Assembly: GCF_001937665.1 (NCBI RefSeq)
Contig: NZ_MSKL01000002.1
Span: 45,061-109,060 of the forward strand
DNA from: Actinomyces oris
GTDB taxonomy: Bacteria; Actinomycetota; Actinomycetes; Actinomycetales; Actinomycetaceae
DNA: 64,000 nucleotides
Reading direction: 5' to 3'
Shown here: positions 45,534-54,589 of the stretch, in pieces
Position numbering within the stretch: the first letter of the stretch is position 1
Layout of the letters: every line of letters begins with the position of its first letter
Position numbers and translations under genes: made by a program
Notes under the pieces: generated by a model
Told to the model about the DNA's origin: nothing
Database searches by the model: none
What the model saw: only the letters and a program-made list of their open reading frames with translations

Positions 45534-46835
45534 CTACCCGGCTCCGAGGAAGGTTCGTCGCGCTGAGCTGATCCGGTCGAGCAGCTCGGTCTCCTTGACG
45601 GAGAGCTCACCTCGATCATGACTGTCCACGGCCTGCTGGCGCAGCTGGGCGAGCTCCGCGGCACCCTTCTGGAAGGTGTTCATGGCCGCTGAGGCCCGTG
45701 GCCCCCTGGTGGCGGCCCACCGTCTGCCCGCCCGACGCCCTGCACCGGTGGCGAGCATCTGAACCTCGGCCGGGGAGAACCAGCCGGCGCGGGCGTAGTC
45801 CTCTATCCCACGGCGCATGGACCGACGCTCACTCCAGCGCAGGCACGAGACCAGTCCGGCACACAGAGCGTAGAACGGGAACTGAAGCAGCAGATACACC
45901 CCGAAGTTCACCGCGACGAACCCGTTCCAGGTCGCGTGAAGCAGAATCGCACCGACCAGGCCCACGGGAGCCATCCACGCCCACGCGTACTGAGACCGGC
46001 GGCGAGAGGAAACGCCGATGGCTACCCCCGTGCAGGCAGTGAACGTCAGGTGAGCGAACGGGGACAAGACTCCCCGCATGACGAAGATGCTCCCCACGTA
46101 CTCCCATCCCTGAACGAAGTAGAGAATATTCTCAACGAAGGCGAACCCTGCGGCAGTGAAGGCCGCGTACACGACCCCATCGATCGTGCCGTTGATCGTC
46201 CGGCGCCAGATGAGGAAGACGAACAGGACGCCCAGCCCCTTGGTCATCTCCTCGACCAGAGGTGCTGAAATCACCCCGGCCGCACCCGGATCCCCCATGG
46301 CCTCTGTAATGACCTGAGCCACCCAGACGTTGACCACCAACGAGCAGAGGGTGGAGACACTCGTCCCCCACAGGAATGCCACCATGAGAGTGACCGCCGT
46401 GAACAGACCGGGGGGCCTGGGCTCCCAGCGGACGTACCAGAACACTCCCGCTAGAAGCATCGTGGCCACAAGCACCCCGGCTAACGGGATGAGAGCCAGC
46501 TGGAACGATGGGAGCACGACCGGGCCGAAGTCCCTGCGGAGTTCTGCGAAGACATACAGGGTGCACAGGGAGAAGACAATGATCGCGGCAATCATGACAA
46601 TCGCCCCGACGATCGCCGGGATGCCGGATGGAATGAGAGAGGCCACCTGCTCGGACTGTTGCGGGCCGTCCTCAGGAGCCGAGGAACGTGAACGATCCGC
46701 ATCACGACTCTCACGATGAACCTGGTAACGCTGCCCGGATCCGGAAAGGGAGCCGGAGTCGGCCGGGGTCTGCGGTAGGGCGCTGGAGCGCCGGTAACCG
46801 GGGCGGGGGGCCCAGGGACTGGGAGGCATGCTCAT
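45534..46835 (-). CDS. PrsW-family intramembrane metalloprotease
   Basis: A 433-residue polytopic protein. A hydrophilic N-terminus of about 65 residues leads to eight or more helices with the PrsW motifs: APLVEEMTKGLG (EExxK), AAGFAFVENILYF, SPFAHLTFTACTG and the histidine in LLHATWNGFV. PrsW cleaves anti-sigma factors or other membrane substrates. The C-terminal cytoplasmic tail of about 90 residues is rich in basic residues and coiled coil. It begins 4 nt after the LemA-like gene ends, so the two are co-transcribed. ATG 46835 with AGGTGA 5 nt upstream. Confidence 0.88.
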   Translation of the reverse strand: MSMPPSPWAPRPGYRRSSALPQTPADSGSLSGSGQRYQVHRESRDADRSRSSAPEDGPQQSEQVASLIPSGIPAIVGAIVMIAAIIVFSLCTLYVFAELRRDFGPVVLPSFQLALIPLAGVLVATMLLAGVFWYVRWEPRPPGLFTAVTLMVAFLWGTSVSTLCSLVVNVWVAQVITEAMGDPGAAGVISAPLVEEMTKGLGVLFVFLIWRRTINGTIDGVVYAAFTAAGFAFVENILYFVQGWEYVGSIFVMRGVLSPFAHLTFTACTGVAIGVSSRRRSQYAWAWMAPVGLVGAILLHATWNGFVAVNFGVYLLLQFPFYALCAGLVSCLRWSERRSMRRGIEDYARAGWFSPAEVQMLATGAGRRAGRRWAATRGPRASAAMNTFQKGAAELAQLRQQAVDSHDRGELSVKETELLDRISSARRTFLGAG

Positions 46836-46839
46836 CGAT

Positions 46840-47604
46840 TCACCTCACTTGCACCTCGTCGTCGTGGTCCGGCTGCATCTCAGGGGTGGTGTCGTCGTCG
46901 GCATCGAAGGTCTGGGGCATGGGGGCGTGCCCAGCCAGGTGACACATCCGAACAAGTAGGCGCGCCCTGAGCACCTGGGCCTCGCTGACGTGGGTGTTGT
47001 GGAACCTGCGGGCCAGGACCAGGCGTGAGCAGGCCCGGTCCAGACGGTTGAGTGCCGACACGCTCAGCGGGTCAGCGGACAGGTCGCGACGCGCGGACTC
47101 GGACACCACTGTCCGCAGGACCCGGCTGAGGTCGGACTCGATGAGGGCTCGACTGCGGGTGGTCGGCGCAGGGAGCGCCTCGCCGCCGGAAGCAGGATGA
47201 GGATGGGGGGTGCTCTCGAGCGGCGCGGAGCTGTCCAGACCGTCGTCGACGATAGGCCCCTCGGCATCCAGCGCCTCGCGAGCGGCCCTGCTGAGCAGCA
47301 GTCCGGAGGCCGGATCCAGCGCCGGGACGGTGGCCAGCTCCGCCGCGGCCTCGGCCCGGTGAACGAGCTGAGCCTCAAGCGTGGCCCGGGAGCCCAGTAC
47401 CTGCCGGTGCAGCCGGTCCACCCGCACCGCCCTGGCGTAGAGCGCCCACCCAATGGCCACGGCCAGCCCGACCAGCAGCACGACAATGCTCCATATCGGA
47501 GCCGTCATCGCGCCGGCCCCCGTGGAGGAAGCCGCCGGCATTGCCGTCGTTGCACCGGCGGGGATATCGATGGCCTGTGTCATGGCCGTCGTCATGGTTG
47601 CCAT
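46840..47604 (-). CDS. LemA-like membrane protein
   Basis: A 254-residue protein with one N-terminal helix (IWSIVVLLVGLAVAIGWAL) and a long helical domain: RVDRLHRQVLGSRATLEAQL, then RFHNTHVSEAQVLRARLLVR. The order of helices and the N-terminal anchor recall LemA proteins, but the conserved LemA core is weak. I call it LemA-like with caution. Its gene precedes the PrsW gene by 4 nt and follows pimA by 32 nt. The ATG at 47604 has GAGGA at 8 nt. Confidence 0.6.
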   Translation of the reverse strand: MATMTTAMTQAIDIPAGATTAMPAASSTGAGAMTAPIWSIVVLLVGLAVAIGWALYARAVRVDRLHRQVLGSRATLEAQLVHRAEAAAELATVPALDPASGLLLSRAAREALDAEGPIVDDGLDSSAPLESTPHPHPASGGEALPAPTTRSRALIESDLSRVLRTVVSESARRDLSADPLSVSALNRLDRACSRLVLARRFHNTHVSEAQVLRARLLVRMCHLAGHAPMPQTFDADDDTTPEMQPDHDDEVQVR

Positions 47605-47636
47605 GGTCGGTTCCTCATCACTCCTGAGATCAGCTT

Positions 47637-48818
47637 CTAGTCGTCCAGGGCATCGCGCAGACGACCCAGCATGGTGCGCGAACCGGGGGCGGGCTCCACC
47701 CGGGTGTGAGCGGTGGACAGGGCCATGTCGTAGACATCGAGGACCTCGTCGGTGACCGCGGACCAGTCATAGCGCCCGACCACCTGGGAGGCCGCCTGGG
47801 TGCGGGCCCGGGCTGCCGTCACGTCCTGCAGGGTGTTGATGATGACCCGGGCCAGGTCATCGCCGTCCTCGTTGCGGAACAGCGCCCCGTAACGGCCCTC
47901 GCCGAGCACGTCGGAGAAGGCTTTGAGGTCGGAGGCGATGACCCGGGTACCTGCGGCCATGGCCTCCACCAGGACGATGCCGAAGGACTCCCCTCCGGTC
48001 TGCGGAGCCACGTAGCAGCTGGCCGACGCCAGCATGGCGGCCTTGTCCTCATCACTGACTCCTCCCAGGAAGACCACGGACTCACCGAAGTGGGCCAGCT
48101 CGTCGCGGATCTCCTGGGCCTGCCCACGACCTGCGATGAGGAAGCGCGCACCCGGCACCGACTCCAGCACCGCCGGGATGGCATCGGCCAGGACTCGCAG
48201 TCCCTTGCGGGGCTCGTCGAGGCGCCCCAGGAAGGAGATGGTGGGGATCTCATCCGTACCCCGGAATCGGGGGTCGTCCTTGGGAGCGTCGGCGAAGGGC
48301 TTCACGTTGACGCCGTTGGGAATGACGACGGCGTCGCCACCATGGTACTGGATGAGGGTGCGGCGGGCCTCCTCCGAGACGGCGATACGGGCCGAGAGCT
48401 TCTCCATGAGCGGCACCGTCGCCGGGCTCAGCAGCTCACGGGCGAGTGAGCGGTCCATGGCGGCGTGAAAGGTGCCCACGACCGGTCCGGTGGCGGCTTG
48501 GAGGGCCAGCATCCCCACGCTGGGGGTGATGGGCTCGTGGATGTGAAGGATGTCGAAGTTCCCGGCCTCCAGCCAGCGTCGGGCCCGCCTGGCCACGAGA
48601 GCGCCGAAGTTCAGTCGCGCCACCGAGCCGTTGTAGGGAATGGCGATGGAGTCACCGGCGCTGGTGACCCAGTCCGGCAGGTCGGTGTCCTGGGAGGCCG
48701 GTGCAAGGACCTGGACCTCGTGGCCGCGCCGGAAGAGCTCACCGGCCAGGTCCATGACGTGAACCTGGACTCCTCCGTGAGCGTCGAAGGAGTAGGGGCA
48801 GACGATACCGATCCTCAT
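47637..48818 (-). CDS. pimA: phosphatidyl-myo-inositol mannosyltransferase PimA
   Basis: GT-B/GT4 glycosyltransferase of 393 residues that adds the first mannose from GDP-mannose to phosphatidylinositol on the inner membrane face. The N-terminal glycine loop SFDAHGGVQVHVMDLA, HIHEPITPS, FHAAMDRS, RLDEPRKGL and the E-x7-E motif in GGESFGIVLVEAMAAG are the PimA pattern. It overlaps patA by 4 nt. Order pgsA-patA-pimA is the conserved PIM cluster of actinobacteria. Confidence 0.93.
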   Translation of the reverse strand: MRIGIVCPYSFDAHGGVQVHVMDLAGELFRRGHEVQVLAPASQDTDLPDWVTSAGDSIAIPYNGSVARLNFGALVARRARRWLEAGNFDILHIHEPITPSVGMLALQAATGPVVGTFHAAMDRSLARELLSPATVPLMEKLSARIAVSEEARRTLIQYHGGDAVVIPNGVNVKPFADAPKDDPRFRGTDEIPTISFLGRLDEPRKGLRVLADAIPAVLESVPGARFLIAGRGQAQEIRDELAHFGESVVFLGGVSDEDKAAMLASASCYVAPQTGGESFGIVLVEAMAAGTRVIASDLKAFSDVLGEGRYGALFRNEDGDDLARVIINTLQDVTAARARTQAASQVVGRYDWSAVTDEVLDVYDMALSTAHTRVEPAPGSRTMLGRLRDALDD

Positions 48819-49813
48819 GCGTCCTCCTCGTGGACGGCCTGTTGCTCACGGGCGTGGCTGCGAGCGAGGCGTTCCTGATCCAGGTCGGCGTCGAAGACGG
48901 GCTGGAGCATGTGCCAGTCCTCGGTGTGCTCGGCGATCAAGGGGTCCAGCTCGGCGACCCAGGCGCGAGTGTGCGCCGCGACCTGCTCGCGTCCCTCCAG
49001 ATTCTGCGGCGCCGGAACCCTGCGGGCGGTCAGCACGAGTCCCCAGGGCGATCCCGCGCGACGGCGCCGCTCACCGGTCAGTGGCTCGTAGTGGATCGAG
49101 GCGGCGTACAGGGGACGCCCCAGGCGTTGGGCGATCGCCGCGGGACCGGCGGCCACCCGTGCGGTGGCACCGCCCAGCTGCGCTGTGATGCCGGCCGAGG
49201 ACAGATCTCGATCGGCCAGGAGCGCGACGACGTAGTGTCCCTGGCTCGCCGTCTCCAGGAGACGGTCGAAGACCTTCTCCCCGTGGGCCTGACCGATGAT
49301 GCGCATGCCCAGTGACTGACGGAAGGAGACGAACTGCTCGAAGAGATCCTCGGGCTCCAGACGTTCGGCGACGGTCAGAACGGTGGCGAGCTCGCGGCAT
49401 GCCCAGGCTCCGATGAGGTCCCAGTTGCCCATGTGCGGCAGCGCCATGACGATGCTGCCCTCGCGCACGTCCTCATGCAGCCGGGGGTCGACGTCGGTGC
49501 GTACACGCGCAAGGACCTGCTCCGGCGTGATTCCGGGCAGGGCGAAGGCCTCGTAGAAGTAGCGCATGTAGGAGCGCATTCCTGCTCGTGTGGCCCGGCG
49601 CAGGGTACGTGGCGGCGTCCCCGCAGGGAGGATGCGCGACAGGTTGCGCTCGAGCTGTCCCACCCCGGTGGTGCTGCGCCTCAGGCGCTGCCAGACCCAC
49701 AGCGCGTCGGCAACGGTGTGCGCCAGGCCGTAGCCCACCGGCGCAGGCAGGTGTCGAGTACCTCGCCAGGCCAGGCGGTAGGCGCCGGAGACGGCGGACA
49801 GGCGCAGCCTCAT
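48815..49813 (-). CDS. patA: phosphatidylinositol mannoside acyltransferase PatA
   Basis: Membrane-associated acyltransferase of 332 residues in the LpxL/HtrB-like family. It acylates the mannose of PIM1/PIM2. The catalytic HX4D is H127-D132 in PHMGNWD. Other motifs: RSYMRYFYEAFALPGIT and LADRDLSSAG. The gene overlaps pgsA upstream and pimA downstream by 4 nt each. ATG 49813. Confidence 0.9.
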   Translation of the reverse strand: MRLRLSAVSGAYRLAWRGTRHLPAPVGYGLAHTVADALWVWQRLRRSTTGVGQLERNLSRILPAGTPPRTLRRATRAGMRSYMRYFYEAFALPGITPEQVLARVRTDVDPRLHEDVREGSIVMALPHMGNWDLIGAWACRELATVLTVAERLEPEDLFEQFVSFRQSLGMRIIGQAHGEKVFDRLLETASQGHYVVALLADRDLSSAGITAQLGGATARVAAGPAAIAQRLGRPLYAASIHYEPLTGERRRRAGSPWGLVLTARRVPAPQNLEGREQVAAHTRAWVAELDPLIAEHTEDWHMLQPVFDADLDQERLARSHAREQQAVHEEDA

Positions 49814-50442
49814 GCCGGATCACCCGCCTGCCGGGACTGCTGGTGGACGGTGCGCACGCGTTGGATCACGGTGATGAAGGAGGCGACCGCCACGTAGAGG
49901 AGCCCGATGGTGAGCACCCACTGGGGGGCCCCGAGCCCCACGATGAAGGTGGCGCCGAGCGCTACGAGGAGCCGGTCGGTGCGCTCGGCGATCCCCACGG
50001 AGGCGGTGGCGCCGATGGACTCGGCCCGCGCTCGGGCATAGGGGACAGTGGCCGCGGTGACGACGGCGGCCAGGGCCGCCACGACAGTCACGGTGCGCAG
50101 CACGCCGGCCGGCATGGACAGTGCCGCCCAGGCCGCCAGGGAGCCCAGGACGGCGCCGTCGGCCAGGCGGTCCATGGTGGAGTCCAGGAAGGCTCCGAAG
50201 ACCGAGCTCTTCCCGGTGGCTCGGGCCAGAATGCCGTCGAAGGAGTCGGCCACCAGCACCACGAGCAGGACGAGGGGTCCGGCCACGAAGTGCCCCTGCG
50301 GCAGCAGGGTGACCGCTGCCGTCACGGACAGGGCCGTTCCGGTGACGGTGAGCATGTTGGGCGTCACCCCGAGCCGCCCGAGCGCGAGGGCGGGGCGGGT
50401 GAACAGGGCCTTGGTCAGGCCGCGGCCATGGTTGCCGAGCAT
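49810..50442 (-). CDS. pgsA: phosphatidylinositol phosphate synthase (CDP-alcohol phosphatidyltransferase)
   Basis: Membrane enzyme of 210 residues that joins CDP-diacylglycerol and inositol-1-phosphate. The CDP-alcohol motif D-G-x2-A-R-x8-G-x3-D-x3-D is complete at D69-G70...D87...D91 (DGILARATGKSSVFGAFL then D). About six helices. Its place before patA and pimA points to phosphatidylinositol rather than phosphatidylglycerol synthesis. ATG 50442 with AAGGA closely upstream; the frame opening at 50541 lacks support. Confidence 0.9.
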   Translation of the reverse strand: MLGNHGRGLTKALFTRPALALGRLGVTPNMLTVTGTALSVTAAVTLLPQGHFVAGPLVLLVVLVADSFDGILARATGKSSVFGAFLDSTMDRLADGAVLGSLAAWAALSMPAGVLRTVTVVAALAAVVTAATVPYARARAESIGATASVGIAERTDRLLVALGATFIVGLGAPQWVLTIGLLYVAVASFITVIQRVRTVHQQSRQAGDPA

Positions 50443-50559
50443 GAGGTCCTTAGGTCTCGGGTGAGTAGTCGGAGAGACGAGCCGTGATGGAGCGGGCGGG
50501 ACTGAGACGGACGGGGTTGCCCTCAGCCTGACGGACTTCACCGAGGAGGGCCAGGGGGA

Positions 50560-51174
50560 TCAGTCCCCGGGCTGCCCGGTACGGGCGGGCCAGGCGGCGG
50601 CGAGCATGTCCCGCTGCTCGCCGAGCAGCTGGGGCACGGGCTTGGTCCGACCGATGATGGGCATGAAGTTCGCGTCTCCCTTCCAGCGCGGCACGATGTG
50701 CTGGTGGAGATGAGCGGCGATCCCCGCACCGGCGACCTCGCCCTGGTTCATACCCAGGTTGAATCCGTGGGGGCGGCTCACCGAGCGCACGACACTCATG
50801 GCGGTGGCGGTCAGCTCACCGATCTCCTGACGCTCGGCCGCGGTGGCCTCGGTCCAGTCGGAGATGTGCCGATAGGGGCATACCAGCAGGTGGCCGGTGT
50901 TGTACGGGTAGAGGTTCATGATGACGTAGCTGGTCTCGCCCCGGTGGACGATGAGAGCCTCGTCGTCACGGCGATCCGGCCCCGTGCAGAACGGGCACTG
51001 TTCGGGGGTGTCGTCCGAGGGTTTGTTCTGCCCCCCGATGTAGACCATGCGGTGAGGGGTCCACAGACGCTGAAAGGCCTGCGGAGCGCCCTCGTGGTAG
51101 AAGGGCGCCTCCATCTCAACGTCGTCGCCGACTCCGGGGGTGCTGATCGTCTCTCCAGTCGCTTCCTCAGTCAC
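50560..51174 (-). CDS. HIT-family nucleotide hydrolase/phosphorylase
   Basis: A 204-residue HIT protein with the catalytic triad in [10 protein letters not shown] (HxHxH), a zinc-type CPFCTG motif near residue 60 and [15 protein letters not shown]. It is the Ap4A phosphorylase-like HIT protein found between thrS and pgsA in actinobacteria. Substrate likely dinucleoside polyphosphate or adenylylated compound. The start is GTG 51174 with GGGGGAGAAG upstream; it overlaps thrS by 8 nt. Confidence 0.9.
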   Translation of the reverse strand: MTEEATGETISTPGVGDDVEMEAPFYHEGAPQAFQRLWTPHRMVYIGGQNKPSDDTPEQCPFCTGPDRRDDEALIVHRGETSYVIMNLYPYNTGHLLVCPYRHISDWTEATAAERQEIGELTATAMSVVRSVSRPHGFNLGMNQGEVAGAGIAAHLHQHIVPRWKGDANFMPIIGRTKPVPQLLGEQRDMLAAAWPARTGQPGD

Positions 51175-53218
51175 TGTGCAGCTTCTCCCCCGCCGGCTCG
51201 TTGATACGGGCGTCGATGACACGGACGATGTGGGCCACGGCCTCCTTCACGGGCACTCCGTTGGTCTGCTGGCCGTCACGGAACCGGAAGGAGACGGCGC
51301 CGGCCTCGGCGTCCTCTCCCCCGGCGATGAGGGTGAAGGGGATCTTGTCCTTGGAGGCATTGCGGATCTTCTTGCCGAAGCGGTCATCGGAGTGGTCCAC
51401 CTCGACTCGCACTCCCTGGGCGCGCAGCTGGGCGGCGACGTCGTCGACGTAGGCGTCGAAGGCCTCGGCCACGGGAATGAGACGGACCTGCACCGGGGAG
51501 AGCCAGGCGGGGAAGGCGCCTGCGTAGTGCTCGGTGAGCACTCCGATGAAGCGCTCCACACTGCCCAGCTTGGCCGAGTGGATCATGATGGGGCGCTGGT
51601 GGGTGCCGTCGGCGGCCGTGTACTCCAGGTTGAAGCGCTCGGGCTGGTTGAAGTCGTACTGGATGGTGGACATCTGCCAGGTCCGTCCGATGGCGTCCTT
51701 GACCTGCACCGAGACCTTGGGGCCGTAGAAGGCGGCGCCGCCCGGGTCGGGGACGACCTCCAGCCCGGAGGCGTCGCAGGCGTTCTGGAGGGCCTGCGTG
51801 GCGGCGGCCCAGTCGGCGTCGGAGCCGATGAACTTGTCCTTCTTGGCGCCGTCCTCGTCTCGGGTGGACAGCTCGAGGTAGAAGTCGGTCAGCCCGAAGG
51901 CCTTGAGGATCGACAGGAAGAAGTCGATCTGGGCGCGGATCTCCTCACCGGCCTGCTCCGGGGTGCAGTAGGTGTGGGAGTCGTCCTGGGTGAAGCCGCG
52001 CATGCGGGTGAGCCCGTGGACGACGCCGGACTTCTCGTAGCGGTAGTCGTGGCCCATCTCGAAGAAGCGCAGCGGCAGCTCGCGGTAGGAGCGTCCTCGG
52101 GAGCGGAAGATGAGGTTGTGCATCGGGCAGTTCATGGCCTTGAGGTAGTACTCCTGGCCGGCCTTGGTGATATTGCCCTCGGCGTCACGCTCCTCGTCGG
52201 CGAGCATGGGGGGGAACATGGTGTCGGCGTAGTACGGCAGGTGGCCCGAGGTGTGGAAGAGCCCGCCCTTGGAGATCTCGGGGGTGTGGACGAAGTCGAA
52301 GCCGTAGTCCAGGTGGCGGTCGACGACGTACTGCTCGATCTGGTGGCGCAGCATGGCGCCCTTGGGGTGGAAGACCACCAGGCCGGGGCCGATCTCCTCG
52401 GGGAAGGAGTAGAGGTCGAGCTCGGCGCCGAGCCTGCGGTGGTCACGCTTGGCGGCCTCGGCCAGGCGGGTCTGGTACGCCTTGAGCTCGTCCTTGCTGG
52501 CCCAGGCGGTGCCGTAGATCCGCTGGAGGGAGTCGCCGGACTGGTCACCCTTCCAGTAGGCGGACGAGGACTTGGTCAGCGCGAAGCCCTGCCCGATGAG
52601 GCGGGTCGAGGGCAGGTGGGGGCCGCGGCACAGGTCGGTCCAGGCGACGCTGCCGTCGCGTCGGACGTTGTCGTACATGGTGAGCCCGCCGGCGCCGACC
52701 TCGACCGAGGCGCCCTCGGCGCCCGCGCCCTTGGTGGTGATGAGCTCGAGCTTGTAGGGCTGGTCGGCCAGCTCCTCACGCCCCTGGGCCTCGGTGATGT
52801 CGCGGCGCACGAAGCGCTGCCCCTCCTTGACGATCCGCTTCATGCGCTTCTCGATCTCGCGCAGCATCTCGGGGGTGACGGCGTCGATGGCGCCGAAGTC
52901 GTAGTAGAAGCCGTCAGTAATGAAGGGGCCGATACCGAGGTTCACGTCGGGGAACATCTCCTGGACGGCCTGCGCCATGACGTGGGTGGCGCTGTGGCGC
53001 AGGATGTTCAGGCCGTCCTCGCTGGACAGGGTGATGGGCTCGACGACGGCGCCGGCAGGCACCTGGCGCTCCAGGTCCCAGGGCTCGCCGTTGACGCGCA
53101 TCGCGACGACGCCGTCCTTCTTGACGGCGTCCTGCAGGAGGAGCGCCCCCGTGCTGCCCGCCTCAATGGTGCGGGGCGCGCCGTCGAGGGTGATCTCAAT
53201 CATGGGCTGGTCTGACAC
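51167..53218 (-). CDS. thrS: threonyl-tRNA synthetase
   Basis: Class II synthetase of 683 residues with TGS domain, the editing domain ([19 protein letters not shown]), catalytic core ([36 protein letters not shown]) and C-terminal anticodon domain. The start is GTG 53218 with GAGGAG about 9 nt upstream. Overlaps the HIT gene. No T-box leader is visible in the 87 bases upstream. Confidence 0.96.
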   Translation of the reverse strand: MSDQPMIEITLDGAPRTIEAGSTGALLLQDAVKKDGVVAMRVNGEPWDLERQVPAGAVVEPITLSSEDGLNILRHSATHVMAQAVQEMFPDVNLGIGPFITDGFYYDFGAIDAVTPEMLREIEKRMKRIVKEGQRFVRRDITEAQGREELADQPYKLELITTKGAGAEGASVEVGAGGLTMYDNVRRDGSVAWTDLCRGPHLPSTRLIGQGFALTKSSSAYWKGDQSGDSLQRIYGTAWASKDELKAYQTRLAEAAKRDHRRLGAELDLYSFPEEIGPGLVVFHPKGAMLRHQIEQYVVDRHLDYGFDFVHTPEISKGGLFHTSGHLPYYADTMFPPMLADEERDAEGNITKAGQEYYLKAMNCPMHNLIFRSRGRSYRELPLRFFEMGHDYRYEKSGVVHGLTRMRGFTQDDSHTYCTPEQAGEEIRAQIDFFLSILKAFGLTDFYLELSTRDEDGAKKDKFIGSDADWAAATQALQNACDASGLEVVPDPGGAAFYGPKVSVQVKDAIGRTWQMSTIQYDFNQPERFNLEYTAADGTHQRPIMIHSAKLGSVERFIGVLTEHYAGAFPAWLSPVQVRLIPVAEAFDAYVDDVAAQLRAQGVRVEVDHSDDRFGKKIRNASKDKIPFTLIAGGEDAEAGAVSFRFRDGQQTNGVPVKEAVAHIVRVIDARINEPAGEKLHSD

Positions 53219-53305
53219 GGGCTCGTCTCCTCTGCTGCATTGGTGCGGGGCGCTGTACTGGTGCACCCCGGTTCGGCCGCGAGTCTACGTCGTGGGCGAG
53301 TAGGC

Positions 53306-54589
53306 TCAGTCCTCCCGTGAGCCACGCCGCGCGCGCAGTGCGTCACGCAGGCGCTTGGCGGTGCACATCCCGGAGTAGATGACCCGGGAGACCGGGATGT
53401 CCCAGGCTCCATCCACCTCGGTGACGTGCTGGGCGTAGCGCTTCTTGTACTGCCCCACCGTGTAGAGCGAGGGGACGCGGGTGGAGCCGGCGCCCATGAG
53501 GTCCAGGCCGCGGTAGCCCTCCTGGGCCAGGGTGCAGGCGGCCCACCAGTCCAGGGCCTCGGCTCCGCGGAAGGTGCGCGACTCGTTGGAGGAGGCGCCG
53601 TAGTAGGCCACGGAGTCCTTGCCCGAGGTGAGGATGAGGTCCCAGGCATGGGGGACGCCGTCCTTACGCAGCACGAACAAGCGGGCGTTCTTCTCCCCCA
53701 GGGACGTCAGCATGGTCCAGTAGACCTCGGCGTCGTGGGGCTTGAAGCCGTCTCGCTCGGCGGTCTCACGCAGGACCTCGTAGACCTTGTCGAACTCCTC
53801 GCGGCTCAGACCGGTCTCGTCACTGATGGTGCAGCCGGCCTCCCGGGCCACGCGCTCGGCACGCTTGACCGCACGGCGGCCGTCCTTGGGCATGATCGCG
53901 GCAATCTTCTCCGGCGTCTTGGGCGTCAGGTCGATGACGTAGGTGCGGTCGTAGGTGATGGTGGACAGCAGCTCTCGCAGGTCGGTGTCGCGGTAACGGA
54001 CGTGCATGCGGATGAAGCGCACGGAGCGATCGCGCTCCTTGACCACGGAGCGCAGCAGCCGGCGCAGGTGCGCCTCGCGCTCGGGCGACTGCTCCTTGAG
54101 CCAGACCGGACCGTGCTTGGCCCACAGGAAGGTCTGGCCGCCCATCTCATAGCGGTACAGGGCGATGGCGGCCACAGGCTTGCCCTCGTCCTCATAGAGG
54201 TAGCGGCCCCACAGGGGACGGCCCATGGCCACCTCGAAGCGCTCCCAGGCCTCGGTCTGCTCAACCGGGAAGGGACTGTTGCCCACGGCCAGGCGCATCT
54301 CGCGCCCGTCGACCCGCCGCAGGGTCTCGGAGCGGTCCGGGGTGGAGTGCACCGGTTCGGGGTGCGTGGGCCGAGAGGCCTTGGGCTTGTCAGCCTTGTC
54401 AGTCTTGGCAGGCTTGTCGGTCGTGTCGACCTTCTGCTCGGGTTGCTCGGACTGGCGGCTGTCCTTCTGCCCCTTCTCGTTCGGTTGAGCCGTCTGAGCC
54501 TTCTCGGGGGTTGGTGCGGCAGTCTCGGCCGTGGCGTCAGTCGTGGCGTCGGGAGTGGTGCTGTCGGGCATGTTCTCGTTCTCGGGCAT
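53306..54589 (-). CDS. FemAB/FemX-like peptidoglycan bridge aminoacyltransferase
   Basis: A 427-residue protein. The first about 95 residues are low complexity (Thr/Ala/Lys/Glu-rich). Then come two GNAT-like halves of the FemABX fold: GNSPFPVEQTEAWERFEVAM, FIRMHVRYRDTDLRELL, VIDLTPKTPEKIAAIMPKDG, RRAVKRAERVAREAGC, and AYYGASSNESRTFRGAEALD. Fem enzymes transfer amino acids from tRNA to lipid II. It begins immediately at the stop of the ATP-grasp gene (TGAATG), so the two are coupled. The substrate is inferred to be the first bridge residue. Confidence 0.85.
   Translation of the reverse strand: MPENENMPDSTTPDATTDATAETAAPTPEKAQTAQPNEKGQKDSRQSEQPEQKVDTTDKPAKTDKADKPKASRPTHPEPVHSTPDRSETLRRVDGREMRLAVGNSPFPVEQTEAWERFEVAMGRPLWGRYLYEDEGKPVAAIALYRYEMGGQTFLWAKHGPVWLKEQSPEREAHLRRLLRSVVKERDRSVRFIRMHVRYRDTDLRELLSTITYDRTYVIDLTPKTPEKIAAIMPKDGRRAVKRAERVAREAGCTISDETGLSREEFDKVYEVLRETAERDGFKPHDAEVYWTMLTSLGEKNARLFVLRKDGVPHAWDLILTSGKDSVAYYGASSNESRTFRGAEALDWWAACTLAQEGYRGLDLMGAGSTRVPSLYTVGQYKKRYAQHVTEVDGAWDIPVSRVIYSGMCTAKRLRDALRARRGSRED

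Noticed and set aside
51140..53215. 691-codon open frame on the plus strand
   Set aside because: Mirror of thrS, Val/Gly/Asp/Leu-rich composition typical of antisense frames here.
53219..53305. T-box leader for thrS
   Set aside because: The gap is too short and contains no T-box sequence.
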